A stretch of DNA of 64,000 bases from Lacisediminihabitans sp046156175 (GCF_046156175.1 NZ_JAYLVL010000001.1:682001-746000); one strand, 5' to 3'; shown: positions 15,363-24,160, counted from the stretch's first letter. The notes: generated by a model not told the origin, from the letters alone. Numbers and translations are program-made.

Positions 15363-16283
15363 TCACAGCACGCTCTTGGGCAGTCGGTGCAGTGTCACCG
15401 CCCCGACCGCGTCGAAGGGATGCAGTGGGTCGGGTGCCACCGAGCCGGTCGGACCACCCAGCCGCGAGTGGCCCACGGCGCTCAACACGGCGTAGGCATC
15501 GCCGGAATCCCAGTCGAGATCATCGACCAGGAAGCCGAACAGGTCTTCATAGCCGCGGCGGATGCTCTCCTGCACGGGCGCCCCGAGGCCGACGAAGATC
15601 CACTCGTCGGCGGTCTCGATCCGTGGAGCGCGCAGGCTCATGCCGGTCACGAGTTCGACACTCACTACCGCGATGCCCTCGGCTTCGATCGCGACGAATG
15701 ACGACTCGCCCTCCGCCATGATCGCGTGGATGTCGCCGATCGAGAGGAGGGCGCCCTCGGTCATCACGGGCAGGTACACGATCGAACCCGGGCGCACCTC
15801 CGTGACATCCATGTTGCCACCCTGCGGGTAGGAGGGCATGAGGGTGGAGTTCGAGCCCTGCGCGGGCGCTGTGCCGATGCATCCGATCATGGGACGGGCT
15901 TCGAACACATGCCGGCTGGTCACGTGGACCCCCTCGGCGTCGATCGGCACCTTGCGGGTGAACATCTCCTCGCCCATCACATGCTGAAGGGCCCCGGACC
16001 CGGGGATGCTGACCGACCAGCCGTAGTCCTTCAGCCTGATCTCGTGAATGGTCACCTTGAGTGCATCGCCGGGCATCGCGCCCTCGACCCAGACTGGCCC
16101 GGTCACGGGGTTGATCTGTGCCGTCAGGCGAGACATATCGTGGTGCTCGTGCAACTCCGCGTAGACGGCATCGCTGGTCTCGAATCCGATTCGCTCCCCG
16201 GTGCCCGGCACGATACGCAGTGCGGGTGATCCGGAGGCGGAGAATCCGGGCTTGCCGTGACTCTTGTCGAGGAAATGATCCAT
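15363..16283 (-). CDS. Acetamidase/formamidase family protein
   Basis: A 306-residue cytoplasmic amidohydrolase-like protein. Family signatures are visible: PVTGPVWVEGAMPGDALKV (about residues 59-77), PMIGCIGTAPAQGSNSTLMP (about 130-149), GGNMDVTEV (about 155) and GDIHAIMAEGE (about 183-193). Members hydrolyse formamide, acetamide or short amides to ammonia and acid. The gene ends a minus-strand cluster, 3 bases after an APC permease that may import its substrate. The exact amide is unknown. Confidence 0.92.
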   Translation of the reverse strand: MDHFLDKSHGKPGFSASGSPALRIVPGTGERIGFETSDAVYAELHEHHDMSRLTAQINPVTGPVWVEGAMPGDALKVTIHEIRLKDYGWSVSIPGSGALQHVMGEEMFTRKVPIDAEGVHVTSRHVFEARPMIGCIGTAPAQGSNSTLMPSYPQGGNMDVTEVRPGSIVYLPVMTEGALLSIGDIHAIMAEGESSFVAIEAEGIAVVSVELVTGMSLRAPRIETADEWIFVGLGAPVQESIRRGYEDLFGFLVDDLDWDSGDAYAVLSAVGHSRLGGPTGSVAPDPLHPFDAVGAVTLHRLPKSVL

Positions 16284-16286
16284 GGT

Positions 16287-17726
16287 CTACAGCTCTCCAC
16301 GTTCTCCGGTGGCCGGCACGACTTCGTTGTTCTCCTCGCCGAGGGTTGGTGTCTTGCGCCCCGACCACCGGTAGTAGAGATAGACGCCGAGCCCGACGAC
16401 CAACCATACGATTCCACCGATCTTCGCGGCGTCGTTGGCGTTCAGCAGCACGTAGCCGATGATGAGGAATCCGACGACCGGCACCACAAGGTGCAGCAGG
16501 TAGTTCTTCGACTTCTTTCGCACGATGTAGTGCACGATGACGGACACGTGCAGGAGCATGAAGCCGAAGAGGGCGCCGAAGTTCACGAGCGACGAGATCA
16601 CGTCGATCTGGCCGACGAAGAAGAGCACCAGAATGGCCGACAGCGCAGAGACGGTGAGGATCGCGGCCTGCGGGACCTGGCGGCTGTTGATCTTGCTCAG
16701 GAACTTCGGAAGCTGGCGGTCCCTGCTCATCGAGTAGAGCAGACGGGAAGTCGCGGCCTGCGCCGCCATGGCGTTCGCAATTCCGACGGCGAGCACGTTG
16801 ACGACGAAGAATGCCGTCGCCCAGCCACTGTTGGAGGCATCCCGCACGAGGTTGAAGAAGGCGTTTCCCACCTCGTTGTCGGGGAAGGACTGCCGGCCGG
16901 CCGCGAGGGCGCTCGCCAGCCAGGTCTCGAGTACGAAGAAGAACGCCACGATGAACAGGGCGATGATCATGGCCTTTCCCGCCGAGTTGCGGCGTCCCGT
17001 CGATTCTTCGGCGAGGGTCGAGATTCCGTCGAAGCCGAGGAAGCTCAGAACGGCGATCGAGAGGGCAGAGGCGATGAGCGGGCCGGTGACCTTGCTCGAG
17101 TCCCAGACCGATGCCGTGGTGAATTCGGCGCCGGGAATGGTGCCGTTGTTGAGAGCTATCACCGCAATGATCACGAAGATCACGATGAACACGACCTCGA
17201 TGGCCAGGAAGATGCGGTTGAGCAGCTTGAGCGAGGAGATGCCGAGGAGGTTCACCACGGTGTTCACCGCGACGAAGATCAGGGCCCAGATCCAGCGCGC
17301 TGATCCGGGGAAGATACCGATCATCGACTCGGCCGCGAAGACGTAGAGCAGGGTCGGCACGAGGAGGTAGTCGAGCAGGATCGCCCAGCCGGCGAAGAAC
17401 CCGAAGGTGGGGTTGATCCCCCGGCCGACATAGGAGAACACCGATCCCGCCAGGGGGATGGACTTGGCCATCTGCGCGTACGCCAGCGCGGTGAAGATCA
17501 TGGCGACGAGACCGATGATGTAGACCAGCGGCACCATACCCGCGGAGGCATTGTAGACGGTGCCGAAGATCGCCCATGGTGCGATGGGCACCATGAAGAT
17601 CAGCCCGTAGATGAGCAGGTCGACCGTGGAAACGGATCTCTTCAGCTCCTGTTTGTAGCCGTAGGACTCGAGCTGCTCCTGCGAGCTGAGCTCGGAGGCT
17701 CCCGGGGAATCACTGCGGATCGACAT
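16287..17726 (-). CDS. APC-family amino acid/amine permease
   Basis: A 479-residue inner-membrane transporter of the amino acid-polyamine-organocation family with 12 predicted helices. The first membrane segment (about residues 33-60) carries the APC-type unwound helix near YGLIFMVPIAPWAIFG, and FLGFDGISTLAEES (about residue 235) is typical of helix 6. GAAAGAGAG precedes the start. It sits between a proline iminopeptidase-type hydrolase and an amidase, so it probably brings in an amino acid, amide or peptide-derived compound for them. The substrate is not identified. Confidence 0.93.
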   Translation of the reverse strand: MSIRSDSPGASELSSQEQLESYGYKQELKRSVSTVDLLIYGLIFMVPIAPWAIFGTVYNASAGMVPLVYIIGLVAMIFTALAYAQMAKSIPLAGSVFSYVGRGINPTFGFFAGWAILLDYLLVPTLLYVFAAESMIGIFPGSARWIWALIFVAVNTVVNLLGISSLKLLNRIFLAIEVVFIVIFVIIAVIALNNGTIPGAEFTTASVWDSSKVTGPLIASALSIAVLSFLGFDGISTLAEESTGRRNSAGKAMIIALFIVAFFFVLETWLASALAAGRQSFPDNEVGNAFFNLVRDASNSGWATAFFVVNVLAVGIANAMAAQAATSRLLYSMSRDRQLPKFLSKINSRQVPQAAILTVSALSAILVLFFVGQIDVISSLVNFGALFGFMLLHVSVIVHYIVRKKSKNYLLHLVVPVVGFLIIGYVLLNANDAAKIGGIVWLVVGLGVYLYYRWSGRKTPTLGEENNEVVPATGERGEL

Positions 17727-17779
17727 GGATGACTCTCTTTCTAAAGCGGGTGTGAAAGGGAACTGCGGATGGGGTGCTA

Positions 17780-18694
17780 TTACAGGTCGTGCTGCGGGTC
17801 GTGTGTGTCGAGAAAGCGGGCGATGACGGCCCGGAACTCCTCCGGCTGTTCCAGGTGGGTGCAGTGGCTCGCTCCCGCAAACACGTGGCCGATGGATCCC
17901 GGGATCAGGTCGAGGAACGGCTGCCAGGTCGCGGGGGTCGCTTCGTCGAATTCGCCGGCCACCACGAGCGTCGGAACGCTCACACTGGCAAGGCGATCGA
18001 TGACGCTCCAGTCGCGGAGGGTGCCGATCACGTGGAACTCGTTCGGGCCGTTCATCGTGTGGTAGACCGTGGGTTCTGCCTCCATCTGGAGCTCGCTATC
18101 CACGAAATCCTGTGGCGTCGGAACGATCCGGCAGACGTGTCGGGAATAGAAGACCCCGGTGGCCTCCAGGTAATCGGGGTCGGTGACCGTGCCATCCGCT
18201 TCATGGCGGTCGAGGGTATCTTGCACCTCCTGGGGAAGCAGTGCCCTCAGTTCGGCAGCCCCCTGCGCCCAGAGGCGCATCGACGCCGGTGAGTTGCAGA
18301 TCGCCAGGCTCTGCACCTGGGGAATCCGGCGAACGGCTATCTCTGCCCCGAGCATTCCCCCCCAGGATTGACCGAGCACGTGCACGCTTCCAGAGCCGAA
18401 GTGGCGCAGCAGGTTCTCGAATTCATCGACGAAGAGTTGCGGCGTCCAGAATTCGGTCTCGGCATCAGGGAGGTGGGTGCTTCTTCCACATCCCAGCTGG
18501 TCGTAGTGGATGACGGTGCGACCCGTCTCATCGGCCAGCGCCGCGAGGTTACGCACATAGTCGTGGGCCATACCCGGACCGCCGTGCAGGACCACCAACG
18601 GAATCGTTCCGGAACGCGGCCGATCCGGCGTGGTCACGCGCACCCAGGTCTGCCACTCGCGGAACGGGACGAGCAGGGTGGAGACTGTCGACAT
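17780..18694 (-). CDS. Proline iminopeptidase-family alpha/beta hydrolase
   Basis: A 304-residue cytoplasmic hydrolase of peptidase family S33. The oxyanion motif HGGPGM lies at about residues 36-41, the nucleophile Ser in GQSWGG at about 118, and the catalytic His in GASHCTHLE near residue 276. Members release N-terminal proline or act on amino acid amides and esters. The gene leads the minus-strand cluster with the permease and the amidase, and AAGGAG precedes the ATG. It is divergent from a GntR regulator with an inverted repeat between, so control by that regulator is likely. Confidence 0.92.
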   Translation of the reverse strand: MSTVSTLLVPFREWQTWVRVTTPDRPRSGTIPLVVLHGGPGMAHDYVRNLAALADETGRTVIHYDQLGCGRSTHLPDAETEFWTPQLFVDEFENLLRHFGSGSVHVLGQSWGGMLGAEIAVRRIPQVQSLAICNSPASMRLWAQGAAELRALLPQEVQDTLDRHEADGTVTDPDYLEATGVFYSRHVCRIVPTPQDFVDSELQMEAEPTVYHTMNGPNEFHVIGTLRDWSVIDRLASVSVPTLVVAGEFDEATPATWQPFLDLIPGSIGHVFAGASHCTHLEQPEEFRAVIARFLDTHDPQHDL

Positions 18695-18776
18695 TCAGGT
18701 GGCTCCTTGCAGAACGAGGGGTAATTCTTCGATGAACTACCGGGAACGGAAACGCTGTTGCTCATTGTGCAGGTGC

Positions 18777-18799
18777 AATGGTCTTACGAGAAGACCATT
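18777..18799. promoter_or_regulatory. Probable GntR/FadR-type operator
   Basis: Perfect inverted repeat AATGGTCTT-ACGAG-AAGACCATT in the 203-base gap between the hydrolase and the GntR gene. Shape and spacing suit a FadR-subfamily dimer (TGGTC...GACCA). A weaker repeat CATTG (18763-18767) / CAATG (18776-18780) lies alongside. Confidence 0.65.
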
Positions 18800-18885
18800 T
18801 GAAAGGAATTAATACGGTCGTAACACGGGCGGGGTTTTTGCGGTGGCACCGCTCCCCGCGCGCAGACAGCCGCCCTGATCGGAGA

Positions 18886-18891
18886 TACGGT
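18886..18891 (+). promoter_or_regulatory. -10 box of the GntR gene (leaderless geometry)
   Basis: TACGGT, then GGAGCC, then the GTG at 18898. It fixes the likely start and implies a leaderless mRNA. Confidence 0.5.
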
Positions 18892-18897
18892 GGAGCC

Positions 18898-19644
18898 GTG
18901 GGAGACGACAGAGCTGGCGCACTCGGACGACCGATCGCTACGGCCTCCCGGATCGACGAAATCACCGACCGGCTGATAACCGCGATCGCCATCGGTGAGT
19001 ATCTGCCGGGATCTCGACTGCCATCCGAGCGAGCGCTCGCCGAATCCCTCCGGGTGGGGCGCATGACCGTGAGGGCGGCGCTCGCCCGGCTCGTGGAGCG
19101 GGGACTGCTCGAAACCCAACGCGGCCGCGAGGGCGGGTCGTTCGTGCGTGAACAATGGCCGACATCGTCGAGCGCCTCGGTGCACCGAACACTGTCGGCG
19201 CGCTGGGAATCGCTCCGCGACACGAGCGAAGCGCTCAGCAGGCTCTACGGGGTGATCTCCGGCGCTGCGGCGGAGAACCGGAGTGACACGGATGTCGCCG
19301 TGCTGCATGAGAGGTTGAACGCGTTTCGGAACGCAGGTTCGGGGCTGCCATCACAGAAGGCCGACGAACTGCTTCACCTCGCCATCATTGATGCGGCAGG
19401 CAACGCGACCCTGCGCGATGTGGTCATCGAACTCGAATCGCGCATCAGTATCGCCGCCCCTGCACACCTCTGGGGCTCGCCGGAGGGCATGAGGACCATG
19501 GAGGCGCGAGCGCTCGTCGATCACATCAATCTCGTCGACGCGATCGCCGCCGGGAATGCAGACGAAGCCAGCGCAATCGGGCGGGAGCACGCGAAGATCG
19601 ACATCGAACTACTCGAGTCGGCGCTCAAGCAAGCCGGCATCTGA
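18898..19644 (+). CDS. GntR-family (FadR subfamily) regulator
   Basis: A 248-residue regulator. The wHTH at about residues 20-85 reads LPGSRLPSERALAESLRVGR then MTVRAALARLVERG. The C-terminal helical FCD ligand domain (about residues 100-235) has the metal-ligand His and Asp positions around DELLHLAIIDAAGNATL and DHINLVDAI. FadR-type regulators sense carboxylates or amino acid-like ligands. It probably controls the divergent hydrolase-permease-amidase cluster. The open frame extends 40 codons upstream to 18778, but that part overlaps the operator; GTG 18898 is chosen. Confidence 0.9.
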   Translation: MGDDRAGALGRPIATASRIDEITDRLITAIAIGEYLPGSRLPSERALAESLRVGRMTVRAALARLVERGLLETQRGREGGSFVREQWPTSSSASVHRTLSARWESLRDTSEALSRLYGVISGAAAENRSDTDVAVLHERLNAFRNAGSGLPSQKADELLHLAIIDAAGNATLRDVVIELESRISIAAPAHLWGSPEGMRTMEARALVDHINLVDAIAAGNADEASAIGREHAKIDIELLESALKQAGI

Positions 19645-19659
19645 CGCATTCGCGGTGGG

Positions 19660-20523
19660 TCAGCCGAGCGCGAGCGGAAGCGACTCGTCGGCAGACCACT
19701 CCTCCAGTGAGCCGTCGTAGATGCGCACGGCGGAGATGCCGAGTTCGACGAGGGTGAGGGCGTTGGCGGATGCCGAGATGCCTCCGCCGCAGTAGAGCAG
19801 CACTTCCTCATCGCCGGTCACGCCTTCCGCCGCATAGGCCTCTCGCAGGGACTCGTCGCTCTTCACCGTGCCGTCGGTGGCGAACAGGTCACGCGAAGAG
19901 ACATTCACGCTGCCGGGGATTCGGCCGCGACGGGAGTACCGGGAGGGGTCGGAGCCGGTGAAGCTGCCCGCAGGCAGCCCGCAGACCAGGGGGCGAGCAT
20001 CCGATTCGGATCGCTCGACCAGCTCCTCCTTGGTCACCCACGACTCGAGGGTCGCCGAGGGGGTCCACGCGGGCGCGGGCAACGGCACGGGCTCCTCTCC
20101 GGTCACTGTCTGCTTGCCCGCCGCGGTCCAGGCGGCGAGGCCCCCATCCAGCACCCGCACGTCGACACCGATCCAGCGCAGGAGGTACCAGAGGCGGGCA
20201 GCGAAGAGCCCGCCGGTCGTGTCGTAGACCACCACAGCATCGGCGGCGCCGACACCGATGACCGCCAGTTCGCGCGCGATCGCCGCTGGGTCGGGGTGGG
20301 TGTAGTGCAGGGTCGCCGTACTGTCAGAGAACTGACTTGGCACGTCAACATGCTGCGATCCCGGGATGTGCCCCTCGAGCCAGCGCGGACGCCCAGAGTC
20401 GCGCCGATAGTCGCCATCGAACTGTGCCGGGTGCAACACGCAGCTGGCGTCGAGGACAACCGGCGGCACCGGGGAATCGAGCAGGACGGAGAGTTGGACG
20501 GCGGTGAGGAAAGGCGAAGTCAT
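19660..20523 (-). CDS. Two-domain sulfurtransferase (rhodanese / mercaptopyruvate type)
   Basis: A 287-residue cytoplasmic enzyme with tandem rhodanese domains (about residues 8-130 and 160-280). The second holds the active-site loop CGGGISA (about residues 243-249), closer to the CGSGVTA of 3-mercaptopyruvate sulfurtransferases than to the CRKGVT of thiosulfate enzymes. It moves sulfane sulfur to cyanide or a thiol acceptor. Its ATG overlaps the kinase-like stop (ATGA). TAGCGT also ends 7 bases before the ATG, so it could have its own leaderless promoter besides read-through from the TPP operon. A link to thiazole sulfur supply is speculation. Confidence 0.9.
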   Translation of the reverse strand: MTSPFLTAVQLSVLLDSPVPPVVLDASCVLHPAQFDGDYRRDSGRPRWLEGHIPGSQHVDVPSQFSDSTATLHYTHPDPAAIARELAVIGVGAADAVVVYDTTGGLFAARLWYLLRWIGVDVRVLDGGLAAWTAAGKQTVTGEEPVPLPAPAWTPSATLESWVTKEELVERSESDARPLVCGLPAGSFTGSDPSRYSRRGRIPGSVNVSSRDLFATDGTVKSDESLREAYAAEGVTGDEEVLLYCGGGISASANALTLVELGISAVRIYDGSLEEWSADESLPLALG

Positions 20524-21092
20524 ACCGATGACGCTAGCTCGTCGACCAGTCTCACGACGTCTTCGTCGCTGAGAACGACGTCGGCCAAGAACCAGGGATG
20601 CTCACGAAGGCCGAAGGAGCGTTCCTGCGCGGCCCAGCGGTCCCAGTGCGGAGCGTACGTGTCGCCGTCCCGCGCAAGCGCACGTTGCTTGCGAGTCGGG
20701 GCATCGAGTTCGACCCAGATGCCGAAGGTGGCGCGGGCGCGATTGGCGCGGCTGAGGCATCCGGAGCCCTCGATCACCAGCGGGAGCGAGGCATCCAGCG
20801 CCTTCCATTCCGCCGCGGTCTCGGTGACCCAGTCCCAGCGACGCCAGCCGGGACCGAGCGGGGCGAGCACGTCGTCGTGAACCGCGAGGCTCGCGGAATC
20901 CAGTCCGTCCCAGCCCGGGTAGATGTCGTCGAGTCGCACGAGCTGGGCGACGAGGGCGGGGGCGAGGGCTTCGGCGAGAGTGGTCTTACCGGAGCCGGAA
21001 CCGCCATCGATGAGCACGACCGGGCGGGCTGCCCGGCGGAGGCGAGCCAAGAGGGTGGGCGCGCCGACGCCGAGGCCGTCAGGCCCCGGCAA
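20520..21092 (-). CDS. P-loop kinase-like NTPase of unknown substrate
   Basis: A 190-residue cytoplasmic protein with a Walker A GGSGSGKTT (about residues 29-37), a kinase-like LVRLDDIYPGWDGL (about residues 53-66) and a possible lid with RKQRALARDGD. It resembles uridine-kinase/AAA_18-type small-molecule kinases, but no specific family can be named. The putative start is TTG and overlaps the 3' end of the EcfT gene by 14 bases; a later TTG is possible. It is inside an operon that starts with a TPP riboswitch, so a vitamin-related substrate is conceivable but untested. Confidence 0.75.
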   Translation of the reverse strand: MPGPDGLGVGAPTLLARLRRAARPVVLIDGGSGSGKTTLAEALAPALVAQLVRLDDIYPGWDGLDSASLAVHDDVLAPLGPGWRRWDWVTETAAEWKALDASLPLVIEGSGCLSRANRARATFGIWVELDAPTRKQRALARDGDTYAPHWDRWAAQERSFGLREHPWFLADVVLSDEDVVRLVDELASSV

Positions 21093-21873
21093 GGAAGTTC
21101 CAGTGCCCGGTGAGTACCGAGGTGCCGACCGCGGCGAGCGCGATCACGAAGGACAGCGCAACGAGCATCCTCTCCCGCCCGCCGAACCGCGACTCCCGCG
21201 CCCAGCTCCGCGGTATCGACGAGCCGAAGCCCCTGGCCTCCATCGCGGTGGCGAGCTTGCTCCCCCGCCGGATCGACAGCACGAGGAGCGCGAAGGCCTG
21301 GCCGGCGAAACGGCGCAACCGTCCGCGGTCGGCGATCCCCCGGGCGCGGCGCGCGAGTTCGAGGGACTTCCAATCCTCGGCGAACAGACCGACGAGACGC
21401 AGTCCGCCGAGAGCGCCGAGCACGAACCGGGAGGGCAAGCGCACTACCTGGGCGAGCCCGTCTGCGAGATCGGTCGGATCGACAGTGACGAAGAGCACGA
21501 CGGCCGGAAGGCCGATCGCAAGCACCCTCAGCAGGGTGGCCACGCACAGTTCGATCGACCCGTCGGTCACGTTCACCAGCAGGAAGCGCCAATGGCTGGT
21601 GCCGGAGGCCCGCCCGTAGAGCAGGATCGTGGCCGCTGCGAAGAGCGCCGCCACCGCCACCGGCAGTGTGCGGCGCACGAACTGCCGCGGGCCGAGACCG
21701 GCGAAGAAGAACAGCACCGCCTCGCAGGCGAGCGCGACGGATGCCGAGACCCAGTCGATCGACAGCACGAGAGCGATGCCGATCACCGCGGTCGCGGCGA
21801 GCTTGGCCACCGGATTGATGCGATAGATCACGCGGGTTCCGGCCGGAGGGGTGAGGATGTCGGCGGTCGTCAT
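21079..21873 (-). CDS. ykoC: ECF transporter transmembrane component (YkoC/EcfT)
   Basis: A 264-residue inner-membrane coupling protein of an energy-coupling-factor importer. Several helices lie in the N-terminal half. The two cytoplasmic coupling motifs with Ala-Arg-Gly are visible as ELARRARGI (about residue 174) and MEARGFGSS (about residue 214). It links the S component to the ATPases. Its ATG overlaps the ATPase stop (ATGA). With the neighbouring genes it forms a YkoEDC importer for thiamine or its hydroxymethylpyrimidine precursor. Confidence 0.9.
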   Translation of the reverse strand: MTTADILTPPAGTRVIYRINPVAKLAATAVIGIALVLSIDWVSASVALACEAVLFFFAGLGPRQFVRRTLPVAVAALFAAATILLYGRASGTSHWRFLLVNVTDGSIELCVATLLRVLAIGLPAVVLFVTVDPTDLADGLAQVVRLPSRFVLGALGGLRLVGLFAEDWKSLELARRARGIADRGRLRRFAGQAFALLVLSIRRGSKLATAMEARGFGSSIPRSWARESRFGGRERMLVALSFVIALAAVGTSVLTGHWNFLAGA

Positions 21874-23354
21874 CGGGGCACCCTCGACTCGAGCAGGTGA
21901 CCGGCCCGCGACATCCGCAGTTCGGTGTCGGCGAGGGCGTCGACCAGGTGAGCATCGTGGGTGACAGCGACGACGCTGCTGCCCTCGTCGAGGAGTTCGG
22001 CGAGGAATGCGACGAGTTCAGCCCAGGTGCGCGCATCCTGCCCGAAGGTCGGCTCATCCAGCACGAGGAGCGGCGGTCGGGTGACGAGAATTGTCGCAAC
22101 CGACAGCCGACGCTTCTCGCCGCCGGAGAGCGTGAACGGATTCGCCGCGGTGAGGTGCCCGAGTCGGAGTCGTTCGAGCAGGGGATCGATGCGTCGAGCC
22201 GTCTCCGCGACGGACAGTCCGGTCGCTCGCGCCCCGACCGCGAGTTCGCCGGCGACCGTGCCACTCACGAACTGGTGCTCCGGATCCTGGAACACGCTGC
22301 CGATGCGGGTGACCAGCTCCCGGGACTTCCAGCGCAGCGGATCGGCGCCGAGACCTCCGGCGAGACCATCGGCCGCGACACGCCCGTCAAGCGCGGGCAG
22401 CAGCCCTCCGAGAGTGAGCCCGAGAGTGGTCTTGCCCGCTCCATTCGGGCCGGTGATCGCGAGGCACTCCCCCGCTCTCACGACCAGGTCGAGACCGGTC
22501 TGAAGCACCGAGGCACGCCCGATCGCGAGGGCATCGGTGTGCAGCAGCTGCTCGCCCGGCTGTCGGCGGCGGTTCGGATGCTGCGGCAGGTGGCCGGGAA
22601 CCCACACTCCCGAGGCGGCAAGGGCCGCGCCTTCCCGGCGCAGGACGTGCTCGGGCGTGCCATCGGCCAGGACTCCCCCACCCGGCGAGAGCACGACCAC
22701 GCGATCCACCAGGGGCCACCACACGTCCACGCGGTGTTCGACCACCACGAGCGTGCTGCCGGATGCTTCGAGCACACGAGCCACCGCGTCCCGAACCTCG
22801 ATCACCCCCTCGGGGTCGAGATTCGCCGTCGGCTCATCGAGCAGCAGAAGGCCCGGTCGCATCGCGATCACCCCGGCGAGCGCGAGCCGTTGTTTCTGCC
22901 CACCGGAGAGTCCGCTCGTGGGATGACGCAGCGGCAGGGGCAATCCGACCGCCCGCAGAGACTGCTCCACCCGGAGCCAGATCTCCTCGCGCGGAACGCC
23001 CATGTTCTCGCAGCCGAAGGCGACATCGTCGCCGACCCGGGCGAGCACGACCTGCGAATCCGGATCCTGAAGCACCAGCCCGACCCGCCCTCGGGCGTGC
23101 GCGGCAGTGCTGCCCCCGATGAGCAGCTCCCCCATCGATTCGCCCTCTTCATCGCCTCCGAGCACTCCGGCGAGCGCCTGCAGAAGAGTGGACTTGCCAG
23201 CCCCGGACGCCCCGAGCAGCAGCACCCGCTCGCCTGGCTCGATGCGCAGGTCGAGGGCGCGCACCGCCCAGTCCGCACGACCGGCATGGCGCCATCCCCA
23301 TCCGCGGGCGTCGACAGTGAGCGGCGTCGCCGGGGTGAGGGGTCGAGGTGACAT
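21870..23354 (-). CDS. ykoD: ECF transporter ATPase, two fused ABC domains (YkoD)
   Basis: A 494-residue double ATPase. Domain 1 has Walker A GASGAGKST (about residue 49), signature LSGGQKQR and Walker B LLLLDEPTANLD. Domain 2 has GPNGAGKTT (about residue 312), LSGGEKRR and LLVLDEPTFGQD. A fused pair of this kind is typical of YkoD, replacing the separate EcfA1/A2. The ATG at 23354 (MSPRPLTPATP) is chosen, 8 bases after the stop of ykoE; the open frame continues upstream only as the shadow of ykoE. It powers vitamin-precursor uptake together with YkoE and YkoC. Confidence 0.93.
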   Translation of the reverse strand: MSPRPLTPATPLTVDARGWGWRHAGRADWAVRALDLRIEPGERVLLLGASGAGKSTLLQALAGVLGGDEEGESMGELLIGGSTAAHARGRVGLVLQDPDSQVVLARVGDDVAFGCENMGVPREEIWLRVEQSLRAVGLPLPLRHPTSGLSGGQKQRLALAGVIAMRPGLLLLDEPTANLDPEGVIEVRDAVARVLEASGSTLVVVEHRVDVWWPLVDRVVVLSPGGGVLADGTPEHVLRREGAALAASGVWVPGHLPQHPNRRRQPGEQLLHTDALAIGRASVLQTGLDLVVRAGECLAITGPNGAGKTTLGLTLGGLLPALDGRVAADGLAGGLGADPLRWKSRELVTRIGSVFQDPEHQFVSGTVAGELAVGARATGLSVAETARRIDPLLERLRLGHLTAANPFTLSGGEKRRLSVATILVTRPPLLVLDEPTFGQDARTWAELVAFLAELLDEGSSVVAVTHDAHLVDALADTELRMSRAGHLLESRVPR

Positions 23355-23362
23355 GGCGGGGA

Positions 23363-23983
23363 TCAGCGAGCCGCGACGCGGCCCGACGCGAAGCGGCTGA
23401 GCGCACCGGTGCGCGCGAGTCCGCGCACGATGAACCACGAACCGAGCCCGGCGATCACTGCGCCGGAGAGGATGCCAGAGACGGTATAGATCGCCTGGAA
23501 CGTGGAACCGGAGGCGAGGTAGTAGCCGACGATGTCGTTGACGGCCATCGCGAGTCCCGCCGCGGCTCCCGCCAGCATGGCCACCACAACATTCCAGCGG
23601 TGGTAGAGGAACACCAGGAAGATCAGTTCCGCCCCCAGACCCTGCACGAGGCCGGCCTCGATCGTGGCGAAACCACCCCACTGCGCGCCGAGGAGTGCGG
23701 AGACGATGGCGGCGACGAGTTCGGTGAACAGCGCGGCGCCGGGCTTTCGGATGACGAGCCCGCCGAGCACCCCGGCGAAGAGCCAGAGGCCGTAGAAGAG
23801 GGCCTGGGATCCGGGAAGTACTGCCTCGAGCGGTGCGGTCACCGGGGCATAGACCTGGTTCCAGGCGAAGAAGACCAGGGCGCTGGCCACGCCGAGCACA
23901 CTCGCGACGACGATGTCCACCACCCGCCAGCGCGGGTCGATGCGTCGAGCGGTCGGCCGAGAGGATGTTGCGGTTGCGTTCAT
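23363..23983 (-). CDS. ykoE: ECF transporter S component, YkoE family (thiamine/HMP)
   Basis: A 206-residue inner-membrane substrate-binding protein with about five helices, including VVDIVVASVLGVASALVFF and LVAAIVSALLGAQWGGFATI. YkoE proteins bind the thiamine precursor hydroxymethylpyrimidine or thiamine. It is the first gene after a TPP riboswitch, which strongly supports that substrate class. The ATG at 23983 is chosen; an in-frame TTG 57 bases upstream lacks support. The GGGGCACGACA before the ATG is a weak ribosome binding site, as expected if the riboswitch controls translation. Confidence 0.93.
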   Translation of the reverse strand: MNATATSSRPTARRIDPRWRVVDIVVASVLGVASALVFFAWNQVYAPVTAPLEAVLPGSQALFYGLWLFAGVLGGLVIRKPGAALFTELVAAIVSALLGAQWGGFATIEAGLVQGLGAELIFLVFLYHRWNVVVAMLAGAAAGLAMAVNDIVGYYLASGSTFQAIYTVSGILSGAVIAGLGSWFIVRGLARTGALSRFASGRVAAR

Positions 23984-24055
23984 TGTCGTGCCCCAATCGT
24001 GAGTGAGGGCACGGGTATGAGTTGTGCGCGGATGCGACAACCCGGAGAGAAAATC

Positions 24056-24143
24056 TGCCTCCCTGCGCTGGCATGATCCAGATCAGGTTCGACGGTCGGA
24101 GCTTGGAGAAGCTCCCTCTCAGCCCGGCATCACCGGACTCCCG
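24056..24143 (-). promoter_or_regulatory. TPP (thi-box) riboswitch
   Basis: On the minus strand the conserved thi-box elements are all present: GGTGATGCCGGGCTGAGAGG, a variable P3 hairpin GGAGCTTCTCCAAGCTCC, and CCTGATCTGGATCATGCCAG then CGCAGGGAGG. It senses thiamine pyrophosphate and shuts off the downstream ykoEDC transporter genes. The 72-base gap to the ykoE ATG can hold the expression platform; no clear terminator with U tract is seen there, so translational control is more likely. Confidence 0.97.
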
Positions 24144-24154
24144 TGTTCACGACA

Positions 24155-24160
24155 AGCTTA
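24155..24160 (-). promoter_or_regulatory. -10 box of the TPP-riboswitch operon
   Basis: TAAGCT on the minus strand, 11 bases before the first conserved riboswitch base; a start near 24148 places the aptamer at the very 5' end of the transcript. Confidence 0.55.

Noticed and set aside
15547..17577. 676-codon minus-strand frame in the amidase-permease region
   Set aside because: It overlaps two well-recognised genes on the same strand in another frame and is Arg/His-rich.
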